Assembly (NCBI RefSeq): GCF_003892345.1
Contig: NZ_RRUE01000001.1
Location: 1,938,078 to 2,002,077 of the forward strand
From: Lautropia dentalis
Lineage (GTDB): Bacteria; Pseudomonadota; Gammaproteobacteria; Burkholderiales; Burkholderiaceae_E
DNA length: 64,000 nucleotides
Direction of reading: 5' to 3'
The notes beneath the pieces were generated by a model that had not been told where the DNA came from, did no database searches, and was given only the letters and a program-made list of their open reading frames with translations. The position numbers were made by a program, and so were the translations under genes. Position 1 is the first letter of the stretch; each line of letters starts with the position of its first letter. Below, piece by piece: positions 35,887 to 45,183 of the stretch.

Positions 35887-37542
35887 CTACCCCGCCCACA
35901 GCAGTACCGCCAGTACCTGCGGCAGGATGATCCGCAAAAACATCACCAGCGGGTAGACGGTGGCATAGGCCAGGGCCGGTGCCCCGCTCTCCTCGCGCAG
36001 GCCGTTGGCAAAGGCCAGGGCCGGGGGATCGGTCATCGAACCGGCCAGCAGGCCGCAGAGCGTGAGGTAGTTGAGCTTGCCGCGCCAGCGGGCCAGAAAG
36101 CCCACGACGAGCAGCGGGATGAGGGTGATCAGTGCACCATAGCCCATCCAGGTCAGACCGTCGTGGCTGAGCAGCGTCTGGAAGAAATGCCCGCCAGCCT
36201 TCAGGCCCACCACCGACAGGAACAGCACGATGCCGATCTCGCGCAGCGCCAGGTTGGCACTGGGGGGCATGAACCAGTACACCTTGCCGATGGTGCCGAT
36301 CCGCGCCAGCACGATGGCCACCACCAGCGGCCCGCCGGCCAGACCCAGCTTCAGCGCCACCGGCAGCCCCGGCACCGACACGGGAATGGAGCCCAGCAGC
36401 ACGCCCAGACCGATGCCGACGAACACGGGCAGCATCTGCACCTGCTGCAGCTTCTGCTGGGCGTTGCCCACCAGCGCCATCACGGTCTCGATGTCTTCCT
36501 GCCGGCCCACCAGGTTGATCACGTCGCCGAACTGCAGCGTCATGCCGCCGGTGGGCACCAGTTCGATACCGGCCCGGTTCAGGCGCGAGATCACCACGTC
36601 GTGGTTGGACTGCAGGTTCAGGTGACGGATCTTCTTGCCGATCACGGCCTCGTTGGTGACCACCGCCCGTTCCGAGCGGTAGGCCGTGTTGTGGATGGGG
36701 GTGCTGTCGACGAACTCCTCGCCGATGATCATCTGCATGCGCCGCAATGCCGGTGGTGCTCCCACCAGATACAGCACGTCGCCCAGCGCCAGCCGCGTAT
36801 CCACACGGGGAATGAAGAACTGCTCGCCCCGGCGCAGCCGCGAGTACATCACGTCGTGCCGGTCGAAATCGGGAATGTCGGAGATGCGCACCCCGTCCAG
36901 ATTGGTGTTGGTGATGCGCACGTTGCAGCTCTCCAGCCCGTGCTGGCGCTTGCTGAGGCTCTCCTCGTGCTCATGGGCCTCGGCGGCGATGTCGATGCGA
37001 AACACCAGCCGGATCAGCCACATGGTGAACAGGATGCCCAGAATGCCGATCGGGTAGGCAATGGCATAGCCCATGCCCATCACCTCGGTGGCCTGCTCGC
37101 CACCCAGCTCGGCCAGCGTCTGCTGCCCGGCCCCCAGCGAGGGCGTGTTGGTGACCGCCCCGGAGAAGATGCCCAGAATCACCCCTAGTGGCACGTCCAT
37201 GCCCAGGTGCAGGGCCACCACCAGCACGCCACTGAGTGCCACGATGGCCATGGCCACCCCGTTGAGACGCAGCCCGCTGTGCCGCAGCGACGCAAAGAAG
37301 CCCGGCCCCACCTGGTTGCCGATGGTGTAGACGAAGAGGATCAGGCCGAATTCCTGGATGAAGTGCAGCGTGTGCTCGTTGAGCACGAAGTCGTAGCGGT
37401 TGAGCCAGTGCCCCACCAGAATGCCGCCGAACAGGACGCCACCGATACCCAGGCTGATGCCGCGGATGCGGATGTGTCCAATGGCCAGGCCGAGCACGGC
37501 CACCAGGGAAAGCAGGCAGATGGTGAGGGCTACGTCGCTCAT
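35887..37542 (-). CDS. yidE: YidE/YbjL-family (AAE) membrane transporter
   Basis: A putative inner-membrane antiporter of the aspartate:alanine exchanger family, 551 residues. Two membrane halves (starting [23 protein letters not shown] and [20 protein letters not shown]) flank a cytoplasmic region with two TrkA-C (RCK_C) domains: [18 protein letters not shown] and [20 protein letters not shown]. The motif [13 protein letters not shown] and the repeat [17 protein letters not shown] fit the family. The substrate is unknown. The 348-base gap between its start and element B copy 3 holds nothing else I recognise. Confidence 0.88.
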   Translation of the reverse strand: MSDVALTICLLSLVAVLGLAIGHIRIRGISLGIGGVLFGGILVGHWLNRYDFVLNEHTLHFIQEFGLILFVYTIGNQVGPGFFASLRHSGLRLNGVAMAIVALSGVLVVALHLGMDVPLGVILGIFSGAVTNTPSLGAGQQTLAELGGEQATEVMGMGYAIAYPIGILGILFTMWLIRLVFRIDIAAEAHEHEESLSKRQHGLESCNVRITNTNLDGVRISDIPDFDRHDVMYSRLRRGEQFFIPRVDTRLALGDVLYLVGAPPALRRMQMIIGEEFVDSTPIHNTAYRSERAVVTNEAVIGKKIRHLNLQSNHDVVISRLNRAGIELVPTGGMTLQFGDVINLVGRQEDIETVMALVGNAQQKLQQVQMLPVFVGIGLGVLLGSIPVSVPGLPVALKLGLAGGPLVVAIVLARIGTIGKVYWFMPPSANLALREIGIVLFLSVVGLKAGGHFFQTLLSHDGLTWMGYGALITLIPLLVVGFLARWRGKLNYLTLCGLLAGSMTDPPALAFANGLREESGAPALAYATVYPLVMFLRIILPQVLAVLLWAG

Positions 37543-37890
37543 GACAGGGGCCCGCGCAGGCAGGCCGGATGCAGTAAGGGCCGTGGACAGCCTCCATCAT
37601 GCGGGCGGCCCGGCAGCATGCGCCGGATGGCTGGCCCGCAGGGAGACTGAACGGCACGTCCCGGTAAGGTGGAGGAGAAAAACCGTCGGCCCATTCTATA
37701 GCCGTTGGCGGAGGTGTTGAAGATTGTCCCACCGTATATGCCCGGTGCTGGCGTGGCTGGCCGTGCCTGTGGCAGGGCCGTGAATGGGGCCATGGCACGC
37801 GCCGACACGGGACCAGGGGCGCCGCTGGCCCGGCCCGCAGCGACCGGCCGGCAGCCGGTACGGTGAGCGTGTGACTTTTTTCCGGTATCA

Positions 37891-38034
37891 AGGGTGTGTC
37901 ATGGACGCATTTGTCCCCGCTCAGGCTCCAGCCATGTGCCGACAGGGCAGCGGCTTGCGTCCCTGCCAGGCAGGGTAACGCCAGCGGCGCACGGATCTGG
38001 GAGCAGCGCCGGGACGAACGCGTCCATGACTCAC
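37891..38034. repeat. Element B copy 3 (short form)
   Basis: The left end GGGTGTGTCATGGACGCATT and right end ACGAACGCGTCCATGACTCAC are reverse complements with few mismatches. The interior shares CCGACAGGG and GGATCTGGGAGC-like pieces with the second internal hairpin of the 40-kb copy; the first hairpin is absent. It ends 35 bases before the MHYT-GGDEF-EAL start and so forms its upstream region. Confidence 0.6.
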
Positions 38035-38068
38035 TACCAGCCCGACACGCTCTCAGCGAGGCCCTTCG

Positions 38069-40315
38069 TTGGAATTTCTGCCTGCTTCCTACTCCCCCGG
38101 TGTGGTGACGGCCTCGGTGCTGATCGCCATGTTTGCCTCATATGTGGCGCTCGATCTGGCCAAACGCGTGCGCAACCACGACCGCCGGGTGGCCATGACC
38201 TGGCTGGTGGGCGGCTCGCTCACCATGGGCACCGGCATCTGGTGCATGCACTTCGTGGGCATGCTGGCCTTCTCGCTGCCCATCGAGCTGGGCTACACGG
38301 TGGGGCTGACCGTGCTGTCGTGGGTGACGGCCGTGGGTGTCTCGGCGGTGGCACTGTACGTGGCCAGCCGCGGGCCGGCCTCGTGGCGTGATCTGGGCGG
38401 GGCGTCGCTGCTGATGGGGATCGGCATCTGTGCCATGCACTATCTGGGCATGGCGGCGCTGGACATGACGCCGCTGATCGTCTGGGATCCCTGGCTGATC
38501 GCGGCCTCGGCGGCCATTGCGGTGGGGGCATCGGCCGGCGCCCTGCTGATCTTCGGCTGGCTCGGCACGGTGAGCGAGGCGCGCAGCCTGTTCCTGCAGC
38601 CGGTGGCGGCCGTGGTGATGGGGGCAGCCATCAGCGGCATGCACTATACCGGCATGGCGGCCGCCAGCTTTCCGCTGGATTCGGTGTGCCTGAGTGCCGG
38701 TGCGCTGGCAGGCACCCAGCTGGGCACGGTGGTGGCCTTCTCGTCGGTGGCGCTGCTGGCCATGACGCTGTTCACCTCCATTCTGGATGCGCGCATGCGC
38801 AGCTCGCTGTCGCTGGCCAACCTGAAGCTGGAATCGGCCAACGAGGAACTGCGCCAGCGGGCCTTCATCGATCCGCTCACCGGCCTGCCCAACCGCCTGC
38901 TGTTCGAGGATCGTCTCAACCACGCCCTGCAGCGCTACGAGCGCAACCTGGACAACCGCCTCAAGCGCGAGCCCCGCAAGATGGCGGTGCTCTTCGTCGA
39001 CCTGGACGGCTTCAAGCCGGTCAACGACCTGCTGGGCCATGCCGTGGGTGACGAGGTACTGAAGGAAGTGGCCCGTCGCCTGCGCGTGGCCACCCGTGAC
39101 AGCGACACCGTGGCCCGCATCGGCGGGGACGAGTTCGTGCTGCTGATGGAGGATGTCTCCGGTGTGGCCGACTGCGCCGCCCTGGCCAGCCGGATCATCG
39201 GGCTGGTGGCCGAACCGCTGGAGGTTCATGGCCACAAGGTGTCGCTGGCCTGCTCGGTCGGGGTGGCGCTCTACCCGGACCATGGCGACCGTCACCAGCT
39301 GGTGATGCATGCCGATGCCGCCATGTACACGGCCAAGCGGGCCGGCGGGCACACCTATGCGCTGTTCGAGTCGCGGATGAACGAAGGCGTGCAGGAGCAG
39401 CTGGCCCTGCAGCACGACCTGCGTCACGCCGTGGAGCGCAACGAGCTGCTGCTGCACTACCAGCCCAAGATCGATGCGCGGCTGGGCCGCCTGCAGGGGG
39501 TGGAGGCACTGCTGCGCTGGCAGCATCCCACACGCGGCATGATCGGTCCCAATGTGTTCATTCCCATTGCCGAGCGCTTCGGGCTGATCAACGGGCTGGG
39601 CAACTGGGTGATCGAGGAGAGCTGCCGGCAGATGCGGGTCTGGGCGGATCAGGGCATGCTGATGAGTGTGGCCATCAACCTGTCGGTGCATCAGCTGCGC
39701 ACGGAGGATCTGGTGCATCGCATCGAATCGGCCCTGACCCGTCACCGGGTGATGCCCAGCCAGCTGCTGTGCGAGATCACCGAGTCGGTGGCGATGGAGG
39801 ACATCAAGAGCACGCAGCGTGCCTTCGAGGAGCTGCAGCGCATCGGGGTGTATCTGTCCATCGATGATTTCGGGACGGGCTATTCGAGCCTGAGCTATCT
39901 GCGGCAGCTGCCGGCGCGACAACTGAAGATCGACCGCAGTTTCGTGGCCGACATCGAGGTGCGGCCGGATGCGCGGGCCATCGTGGGGGCAGTGATCCAG
40001 CTGGCGCACCAGCTGGGGCTGCGGGTGGTGGCCGAGGGGGTGGAGACGGAGGGCCAGCGCGACATTCTGCTGGCGCTGCAGTGCGATGAGCTGCAGGGCT
40101 ATCTGCTGGCGCGGCCGATGCCGGAGGCGGCGCTGGGGGTGTGGATGTCGCAGCAGGCGGTAATGGTGCCGTCGGTGCCGGCGCCGGTGGGAGCACCGCG
40201 GGCGCTGATCGATTCCACGGATGTGGAGGCGGTGGTGCGGGAAGGTGCCTGTGCGCTGCTGGTGCGGGAGCTGGAGGGGGGGCGGAAGGAGCGGGTCGAG
40301 ACGGCTTTGTCGTGA
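38069..40315 (+). CDS. MHYT-GGDEF-EAL cyclic-di-GMP protein
   Basis: A membrane sensor with diguanylate cyclase and phosphodiesterase modules. The MHYT domain has its three motifs WCMHFVGM (near 59), CAMHYLGM (near 128) and SGMHYTGM (near 190), proposed to bind copper and sense O2, CO or NO. GGDEF is intact (RIGGDEF near 350), with an RDSD inhibitory site five residues before it. EAL is intact (GVEALLRW near 477, plus DDFGTGYSSLSYL). Both activities may therefore be real. I used the TTG at 38069 (MEFLPASYSPGVVTASVLIA) because it gives the usual MHYT N-terminus, with GAGG upstream. Confidence 0.92.
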   Translation: MEFLPASYSPGVVTASVLIAMFASYVALDLAKRVRNHDRRVAMTWLVGGSLTMGTGIWCMHFVGMLAFSLPIELGYTVGLTVLSWVTAVGVSAVALYVASRGPASWRDLGGASLLMGIGICAMHYLGMAALDMTPLIVWDPWLIAASAAIAVGASAGALLIFGWLGTVSEARSLFLQPVAAVVMGAAISGMHYTGMAAASFPLDSVCLSAGALAGTQLGTVVAFSSVALLAMTLFTSILDARMRSSLSLANLKLESANEELRQRAFIDPLTGLPNRLLFEDRLNHALQRYERNLDNRLKREPRKMAVLFVDLDGFKPVNDLLGHAVGDEVLKEVARRLRVATRDSDTVARIGGDEFVLLMEDVSGVADCAALASRIIGLVAEPLEVHGHKVSLACSVGVALYPDHGDRHQLVMHADAAMYTAKRAGGHTYALFESRMNEGVQEQLALQHDLRHAVERNELLLHYQPKIDARLGRLQGVEALLRWQHPTRGMIGPNVFIPIAERFGLINGLGNWVIEESCRQMRVWADQGMLMSVAINLSVHQLRTEDLVHRIESALTRHRVMPSQLLCEITESVAMEDIKSTQRAFEELQRIGVYLSIDDFGTGYSSLSYLRQLPARQLKIDRSFVADIEVRPDARAIVGAVIQLAHQLGLRVVAEGVETEGQRDILLALQCDELQGYLLARPMPEAALGVWMSQQAVMVPSVPAPVGAPRALIDSTDVEAVVREGACALLVRELEGGRKERVETALS

Positions 40316-40458
40316 GACGGCCTGGACTGCCGGTTTCGACATTGATGCGAACGGGCGCTGCACGCTGCAGGAGGTGTTCTCCCGCGACTGCGTGAAGTCG
40401 CGAAAGAAGCAACTCTCCGCCCGGGACCTGCGATTCATGGAAGACGGCTCCGTTGCAG

Positions 40459-40922
40459 CACGCGCCGCGGAGCGGGATACGATTGCTGCTCAACGCTCAC
40501 TGAAGCTTTGTTGCCCACGACCTGCGTCGTGGTCAACAAACCTTCAGGGCCAGGAGTGTGTCATGGACTTGTTCGTCCCCGCGAAACCCCCTTTGGGCGT
40601 GCAGGACAAGGCGGCAGGGCCGCAGAATCCCGGATGGCTTCAAGGCACTGCCAACGCAGTCATGCGCGCCCAAAAGGGGTTTCCCCCCGGGCTGGCACCG
40701 AATCCGTGCGCTGCCTGCGTTGCCCTGCTTGGCAAGGCGGCCAGCCTTGCCTGCGCAGTGCGCCTTGTCAGCACACGGATTCGGAGCCAGCGCGGGGACG
40801 AACAAGTCCATGACACACTCCAGACACTTTCCGACAACCGGGGCTTCGCCCCGCCCGTCAGAAAGTCGTTCACGCGTACCGCGAAGTCGCAGCAATCGCA
40901 TCCCGCTCCGCGGCGCTTGTCG
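40459..40922. repeat. Element A copy 1, interrupted by element B
   Basis: The outer ends GCGCCGCGGAGCGGGATACG and its reverse complement at 40895-40917 match the intact element at 57428-57620. Left arm 40459-40548 (including CCACGACCTGCGTCGTGG and AACAAACCTTCAG) and right arm about 40823-40922 (CACTTTCCGACAACCGG, GAAAGTCGTTCACGCG) are contiguous in that other copy. Here they are pushed apart by element B at 40553-40821. No coding potential. Confidence 0.8.
40553..40821. repeat. Element B copy 4 (best preserved), inside element A
   Basis: 269 bases bounded by a perfect 31-bp terminal inverted repeat, beginning GGAGTGTGTCATGGACTTGT; the other end is its exact reverse complement at 40791-40821. 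Inside are two more inverted repeats: CCCCCTTTGGGCGTGCA against TGCGCGCCCAAAAGGGG, and GGCACCGAATCCGTG against CACGGATTCGGAGCC. There is no open frame of note. The architecture is that of a miniature inverted-repeat element or a highly structured RNA. I see no clear target duplication. Confidence 0.85.
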
Positions 40923-41357
40923 GCTTGCATGGGGAGGCGATGGATGGGGGGATCCCTGCAGGGAGGCTCACGGTTGCCGTTCTGGCGACGGCTGGTCTGT
41001 TGTGACATTGCCGTGCCCGGACGATACACGCAATACAGAAGTTATGTTTCATAAAAACAACAAATTCTTCTACTCAGTGGTTTACGTACGATAAGCGATA
41101 CAGAAAAGATCCAAAACATGGAGACATTCCTATAATTCTGTCACTTCCCGGCGCTGTTGATCGGTCTTTGGCTGCCGCCGGGCGGCTGGTTGGGGGAGCT
41201 GTGCATGTCTGCTGGAGGCTGCCCTTCTCTTTGAGCCCGCTGCTTTTTACTGAGCACCCGCCACTCACGGTTGCATGCTGGCGTAGCCCGGAATCCTCGG
41301 TGTTCCCATGCAGACCGACGACGGGAACCTTCCCACTTTTGTGAATAGAGAAAGAAG

Positions 41358-42665
41358 ATGTCGCACTACGCTGCATCACACAGGGTCAGTAAACACCTCG
41401 GTTTGACAACAGTCTTGCTTTTGCTGGCCGCGTGCGGCGGTGGGGGTGATGGCGGCAGTGGTAACGCGGTGTCCAGCAGTCCCGTTGCACCGTCGGGCAC
41501 GGCCCAGGTTGCCGATGCTGGCAGTACATCGGTGCCGGCAGCGCCTGCTTCCGGTGTTGATTCTCCGAATAACGTTGTGCCCGGCAGTCCAGCAGTGAGC
41601 CCTTCGCCCGGAGCAACCCAGACGCAGCAGCCAGTACCTACCCCCCAGCCAGTGCCGCAACCTGCGCCCTCTCCTGTGCCGGAGCCCGCGCCGGTTCCTG
41701 CTCCTGGTCCGGATGACGGCAAAACGGATATCCAGAAAAAGCCGCAGGAAAACCCTGTCGCTCCCAATACGGCTTCGCCTTCCGGGAACGCCGCACAGCA
41801 GCCACCGCTGCTCGATGGGAAGCTGAGTGGGGACGCGTTGATGACGATGCTGGAGTCAAAGGCGCCGGTTGATACGACATGGATGCCACAGCGTGCCGCA
41901 TCACACTTCGCTGAACCCTATTCCATGTCGCCGGTTGCATCTCGGTCAGCCAAGTTGGAGGAGCGTCCTGCGCGTTTTCCTGCCATCGTTGCCCTGTCGA
42001 GAATTTCACCCGAGAATTATGACATGTCCAACGTTTCATATGCTGTTGCCGGAAACGGTGGCACCTATCGACCCGCCAAAGGCGATTTCGAGCTGATAGT
42101 GGGTACGTACGCTACGAATGCGAAGGCTGTGAGCGCTTACGCAACGGAAACGTTCGTCAACATGACGATGACCTTGAAAGGCAATGCGACCGAAACGGAC
42201 TTTACGCTTGGCGGAGAAATCAGTGTCAATACTGAAACGGGCTGGCCTCGTCCGGAGGAAACTAACCACGATTTAAATCGCTATGGTTTTCAGATGGTTT
42301 CGGAGCAACCGAAGACGTACTCACGCGCCGCGTATTTTTCTGCAAATGAGCCCATCCAGACATGGAATAGCTGTTGTGGTACCGTTAAATTGTTCTGGCG
42401 TCCCGGCCCCAGTACCCGGGATGTCGATCTTTGCTGGAATGTCGACTCCTGGTATGTCAAACGGCTTCAGTGCAGCACATGGACACTGCAGGAAGACTGG
42501 GTACACGGCTTGCGCTTTACAGGAGGTGGTGTCTACATGGAAGACGATCACAGCGTCATTAATCACTGGGAATTGCTGGAAAACGGGGAGTACAGGTACT
42601 GGAACGAATCCGGCAAGTATCTTTGGCGTGTGGACGGCCGCAGCATCGACCTCTTCCATGGCTGA
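41358..42665 (+). CDS. Pro-rich lipoprotein of unknown function
   Basis: A probable outer-membrane lipoprotein, 435 residues. The signal ends LGLTTVLLLLAACGGGGDGG with the lipid-anchored Cys near residue 26. A long Ala/Ser/Pro linker follows, with alternating Pro-x pairs (PVPTPQPVPQPAPSPVPEPA), then a C-terminal domain of about 260 residues rich in aromatic residues, containing a CC pair (WNSCCGTVKLFW) and two further Cys. I do not recognise the domain. Base composition is visibly less GC-rich than in neighbouring genes and codon use is more mixed, suggesting acquisition. It stands alone and has a strong hairpin downstream. An AAAGAAGATG context precedes the start. Confidence 0.8.
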   Translation: MSHYAASHRVSKHLGLTTVLLLLAACGGGGDGGSGNAVSSSPVAPSGTAQVADAGSTSVPAAPASGVDSPNNVVPGSPAVSPSPGATQTQQPVPTPQPVPQPAPSPVPEPAPVPAPGPDDGKTDIQKKPQENPVAPNTASPSGNAAQQPPLLDGKLSGDALMTMLESKAPVDTTWMPQRAASHFAEPYSMSPVASRSAKLEERPARFPAIVALSRISPENYDMSNVSYAVAGNGGTYRPAKGDFELIVGTYATNAKAVSAYATETFVNMTMTLKGNATETDFTLGGEISVNTETGWPRPEETNHDLNRYGFQMVSEQPKTYSRAAYFSANEPIQTWNSCCGTVKLFWRPGPSTRDVDLCWNVDSWYVKRLQCSTWTLQEDWVHGLRFTGGGVYMEDDHSVINHWELLENGEYRYWNESGKYLWRVDGRSIDLFHG

Positions 42666-42749
42666 TCTGTCATGATCTGGCATAACTCGACCGGTTCGGC
42701 ATAATCCGGCCGAATCGGGCATGGTCAGGCTGCTTGTCTGACTATGGCA

Positions 42750-42792
42750 ATGAAACAGCAGCCTGATCCGTTTCGGATGGCTGCTGTTTCAT
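42750..42792. terminator. Bidirectional terminator after the lipoprotein gene
   Basis: ATGAAACAGCAGCC and GGCTGCTGTTTCAT form a perfect 14-pair stem with a 15-base loop. A and T flanks would serve either strand. Confidence 0.75.
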
Positions 42793-42911
42793 TTGTGTGC
42801 CACGGCTGCGTGTGGGCAAGGTATGTTGCCGCCAGTATATGTAGCATGGATGGCGGGGGCATCATTTGTGTCTCCTAGAGATCTTTGCAGGAAATTTACT
42901 AGTTTCCTCAG

Positions 42912-43109
42912 CTATTCGTCGTCCCCGGCAAGCGGCTGGTCGAGATCGATGTCGATGCCCCGAGTCAGCGTGTCTATCCGCGCAAGCAGCGCAGTGTCTA
43001 CTGCCTGAAGACGTTCGGGATGGCTGGTGATGTCGCGCGCCAGAAATTCGAGGAAAGCGTTCAGAACAGGGTCATGCCTCTGTGATGTACTGTCTGTGGC
43101 TGAATGCAT
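42912..43109 (-). pseudogene. PrlF/SohA antitoxin remnant (C-terminal part)
   Basis: The 65 codons include DPVLNAFLEFLARDITSHPE and end RGIDIDLDQPLAGDDE, which match the C-terminal half of PrlF antitoxins. The AbrB-like DNA-binding N-terminus is absent upstream, and no YhaV toxin follows downstream. There is no ribosome site before the ATG at 43109. Most likely a decayed toxin-antitoxin locus. Confidence 0.55.
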
Positions 43110-43382
43110 GATGGGTCTGCAATGGCAGCTGCCGGCAATGGATGGCTCCATTGTGGCAAAAAGTCCTGGACCCGTGCATGTCAACCAGTCTGGCGGAGCA
43201 GGTTACGCTGAGTGCTGCTTCGTGTCGGCTTCCGTCCGATGAATATCGACAGACGCACGCAGAACTGCATTGATGCGTGTCTGGTCAGCGCTTCCTGGTG
43301 GAGCTGCCCGCAGATGCCCTGTTGAGACCGCAAGCTGATCTGTCTGGCTGACAGCCTGCAAAGGTGACAGCCCTTCCGGATT

Positions 43383-43400
43383 GGTGTAATAATTTACACC
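43383..43400. promoter_or_regulatory. Candidate LexA2 operator touching the lexA2 start
   Basis: GGTGTAA-TAAT-TTACACC is a perfect seven-base inverted repeat ending at the base before the ATG. Position and symmetry fit autoregulation by the LexA-like protein of the cassette. It differs from the E. coli CTG-N10-CAG box. It also occupies the ribosome-site position; no Shine-Dalgarno sequence is visible. Confidence 0.65.
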
Positions 43401-44195
43401 ATGAAGCTCACCGCACGCCAGCAGCAGGTGCTGCAGTACCTGCATCAGCACATCCAGACCCACGGTCTGCCCCCTACCCTGCACGAACTGATGGCCGCCT
43501 TTGGCTGGTCCAGTCCGGCGGGGGCTGCCAAGCACCTGCAGGCGCTGGCGGCGCGGGGGCTGATCGGGCACAGCGCCGGCAAGGCGCGGGGTATCCGGCT
43601 GCTGCCGGCGGGGCTGGAGGTGCTGGGGGGCGGCGTGACGTTTCCCGGGAAAACCGGCATCGTTGCCACTGCCATGGGGGCTGTCCATTCTGCCGGTGCC
43701 ATTGACGCCGCCGGCTCTTCTGGTTCTTCTGTGCGGGTTGGTTTGGAGGGGGCGTCGTCCGCCGGGAAATCGGCCGGCCCGCCCGAACGTGCCGTGTCCC
43801 TGCTGGACGACGTGCTGAACCTCCCCCTGGTTGGCCGCGTGGCGGCCGGCCAGCCCATCCTGGCCGGGGCGCGCATCGAGCGCCACCTGCAGGTGGATCG
43901 CTGGCTCTTCCGGCCACAGCCGGATTTTCTGCTGCGCGTGCAGGGCGATTCGATGATCGACGACGGCATTCTCGATGGCGATCTGGTGGCCGGCAAGGCC
44001 ACGCCCGAGGCGCTGCACGGGCAGACGGTCATTGCGCGGGTGGATGGGGGCATCACCATCAAGCGGCTCTGGCACCGCGACGGCCAGCTGCGGCTGCTGC
44101 CGCGCAATGTGCGCCACCGGCCCATCGTGCCGGACCCGGTGGAAGACTTCGCCATCGAGGGCATCTACTGCGGGCTGCTGCGCCGGCCCGACTGA
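43401..44195 (+). CDS. lexA2: LexA-type SOS repressor heading the imuAB-dnaE2 cassette
   Basis: A RecA-triggered self-cleaving repressor. The winged-helix N-terminus reads LTARQQQVLQYLHQHIQTHG and SSPAGAAKHLQALAARGLI. The Ala-Gly cleavage site is in GRVAAGQPI near residue 150. The Ser nucleophile is in VQGDSMIDDG and the Lys in GGITIKRLW. Length is 264 against the usual 200-215: residues about 75-135, in the hinge, are a Gly/Ser/Ala-rich insert. It heads a four-gene same-strand cassette with imuA 40 bases on. Whether the genome has another, canonical lexA cannot be seen here. Confidence 0.88.
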   Translation: MKLTARQQQVLQYLHQHIQTHGLPPTLHELMAAFGWSSPAGAAKHLQALAARGLIGHSAGKARGIRLLPAGLEVLGGGVTFPGKTGIVATAMGAVHSAGAIDAAGSSGSSVRVGLEGASSAGKSAGPPERAVSLLDDVLNLPLVGRVAAGQPILAGARIERHLQVDRWLFRPQPDFLLRVQGDSMIDDGILDGDLVAGKATPEALHGQTVIARVDGGITIKRLWHRDGQLRLLPRNVRHRPIVPDPVEDFAIEGIYCGLLRRPD

Positions 44196-44235
44196 GCCCA
44201 TGACACACACGGAATCTGCAGGCTGACAGAGAGGA

Positions 44236-45180
44236 ATGCAGGGTATGGGTGCTCTGGTTTCGAATGGGCGTGCGCATGTGAACGGGCGTACACAGGCCAG
44301 CGGCCTGATGGCTGCGGGTGGCATGGCTGCCGTGGATGGGCTGTCCGTTGCGAATGGGGCAGATACCGCTGGGTGCCAGACACAGGAGGCCATCACACTG
44401 GCCTCCCTGCTGGCGCGCCGGCAGGTATGGCAGTGGCGGGTGGCACCACAGCCGGTGGCGGGCATTGCCACGGGCATCCGCGCGCTGGATGCGGTGCTGC
44501 CCATGGGCGGCTGGCCGGCGGCAGCGCTGTCCGAGCTGCTGGTGCCGGTATGGGGACTGACCGAGCTGCAGCTGCTGTGGCCGGTGCTGGCGCGGCTGTC
44601 GCGTGCCGGTGGCCGGGTGGTGCTGGTGGCGCCGCCGTTCGTGCCCTTTGCCGGGGCGTGGCAGCGCGCAGGGGTCGATCTGTCGCGGCTGGTGGTCATT
44701 GGTGCCGCTGGAGCGAGCGGTGCGGCCGATGCGCTCTGGGCTTTCGAGCAGTGCCTGCGTTCGGGCAGCTGTGCGGCGGTCGTGGGCTGGCTGGCCGGTG
44801 CCGATCATGCAGCGCTGCGGCGGCTGCAGGTGGCGGCCGACCACGGGCAGTGTCTGGCGCTGGCCATGCGCCCTGCCCGCCATGCGGCGCAGCCCTCCCC
44901 GGCTGCGCTGCGGCTGCAGCTGCGGCCCGATGGCTGTGTGCAGGTGCTGAAGTGCCGGGGTGGGCCGGTGCCGGCGCAGCCGGTTGCGTTGGCGGCGCAT
45001 GAACGGACGCTTCCATGGGGTGGCTTCAGCAGTGGCCACGGCGTGGCGTGCGGCCAGCACGTGGCGGAAAATGATGCTGCCACTGCCACTGCCACCGCCA
45101 CCGCCTCTGCCATCGCTACCGCCACAGCCGCTGCCACGCCGAGTGCCGGGACGCCTGCACCATTGGCCATGAGGTGCTGA
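44236..45180 (+). CDS. imuA: ImuA, SOS mutagenesis accessory protein
   Basis: A RecA-like accessory protein of the ImuA-ImuB-DnaE2 translesion complex. The conserved segment starts near residue 65 with ATGIRALDAVLPMGGWPAAA, where the Walker A loop is degenerate, then LSELLVPVWGLTELQLLWPVL and VVLVAPPFVPFAGAWQRAG. The first 50 residues and the last 35 (an Ala-Thr alternating tail) are low complexity. The start is uncertain: ATGs at 44236 and 44245, with GAGAGGAATGC upstream. imuB follows after three bases. Confidence 0.85.
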   Translation: MQGMGALVSNGRAHVNGRTQASGLMAAGGMAAVDGLSVANGADTAGCQTQEAITLASLLARRQVWQWRVAPQPVAGIATGIRALDAVLPMGGWPAAALSELLVPVWGLTELQLLWPVLARLSRAGGRVVLVAPPFVPFAGAWQRAGVDLSRLVVIGAAGASGAADALWAFEQCLRSGSCAAVVGWLAGADHAALRRLQVAADHGQCLALAMRPARHAAQPSPAALRLQLRPDGCVQVLKCRGGPVPAQPVALAAHERTLPWGGFSSGHGVACGQHVAENDAATATATATASAIATATAAATPSAGTPAPLAMRC

Positions 45181-45183
45181 CCC

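Noticed and set aside
38138-40438. 766-codon open frame antisense to the MHYT-GGDEF-EAL gene
   Set aside because: A shadow of a clearly conserved gene on the other strand; no motifs.
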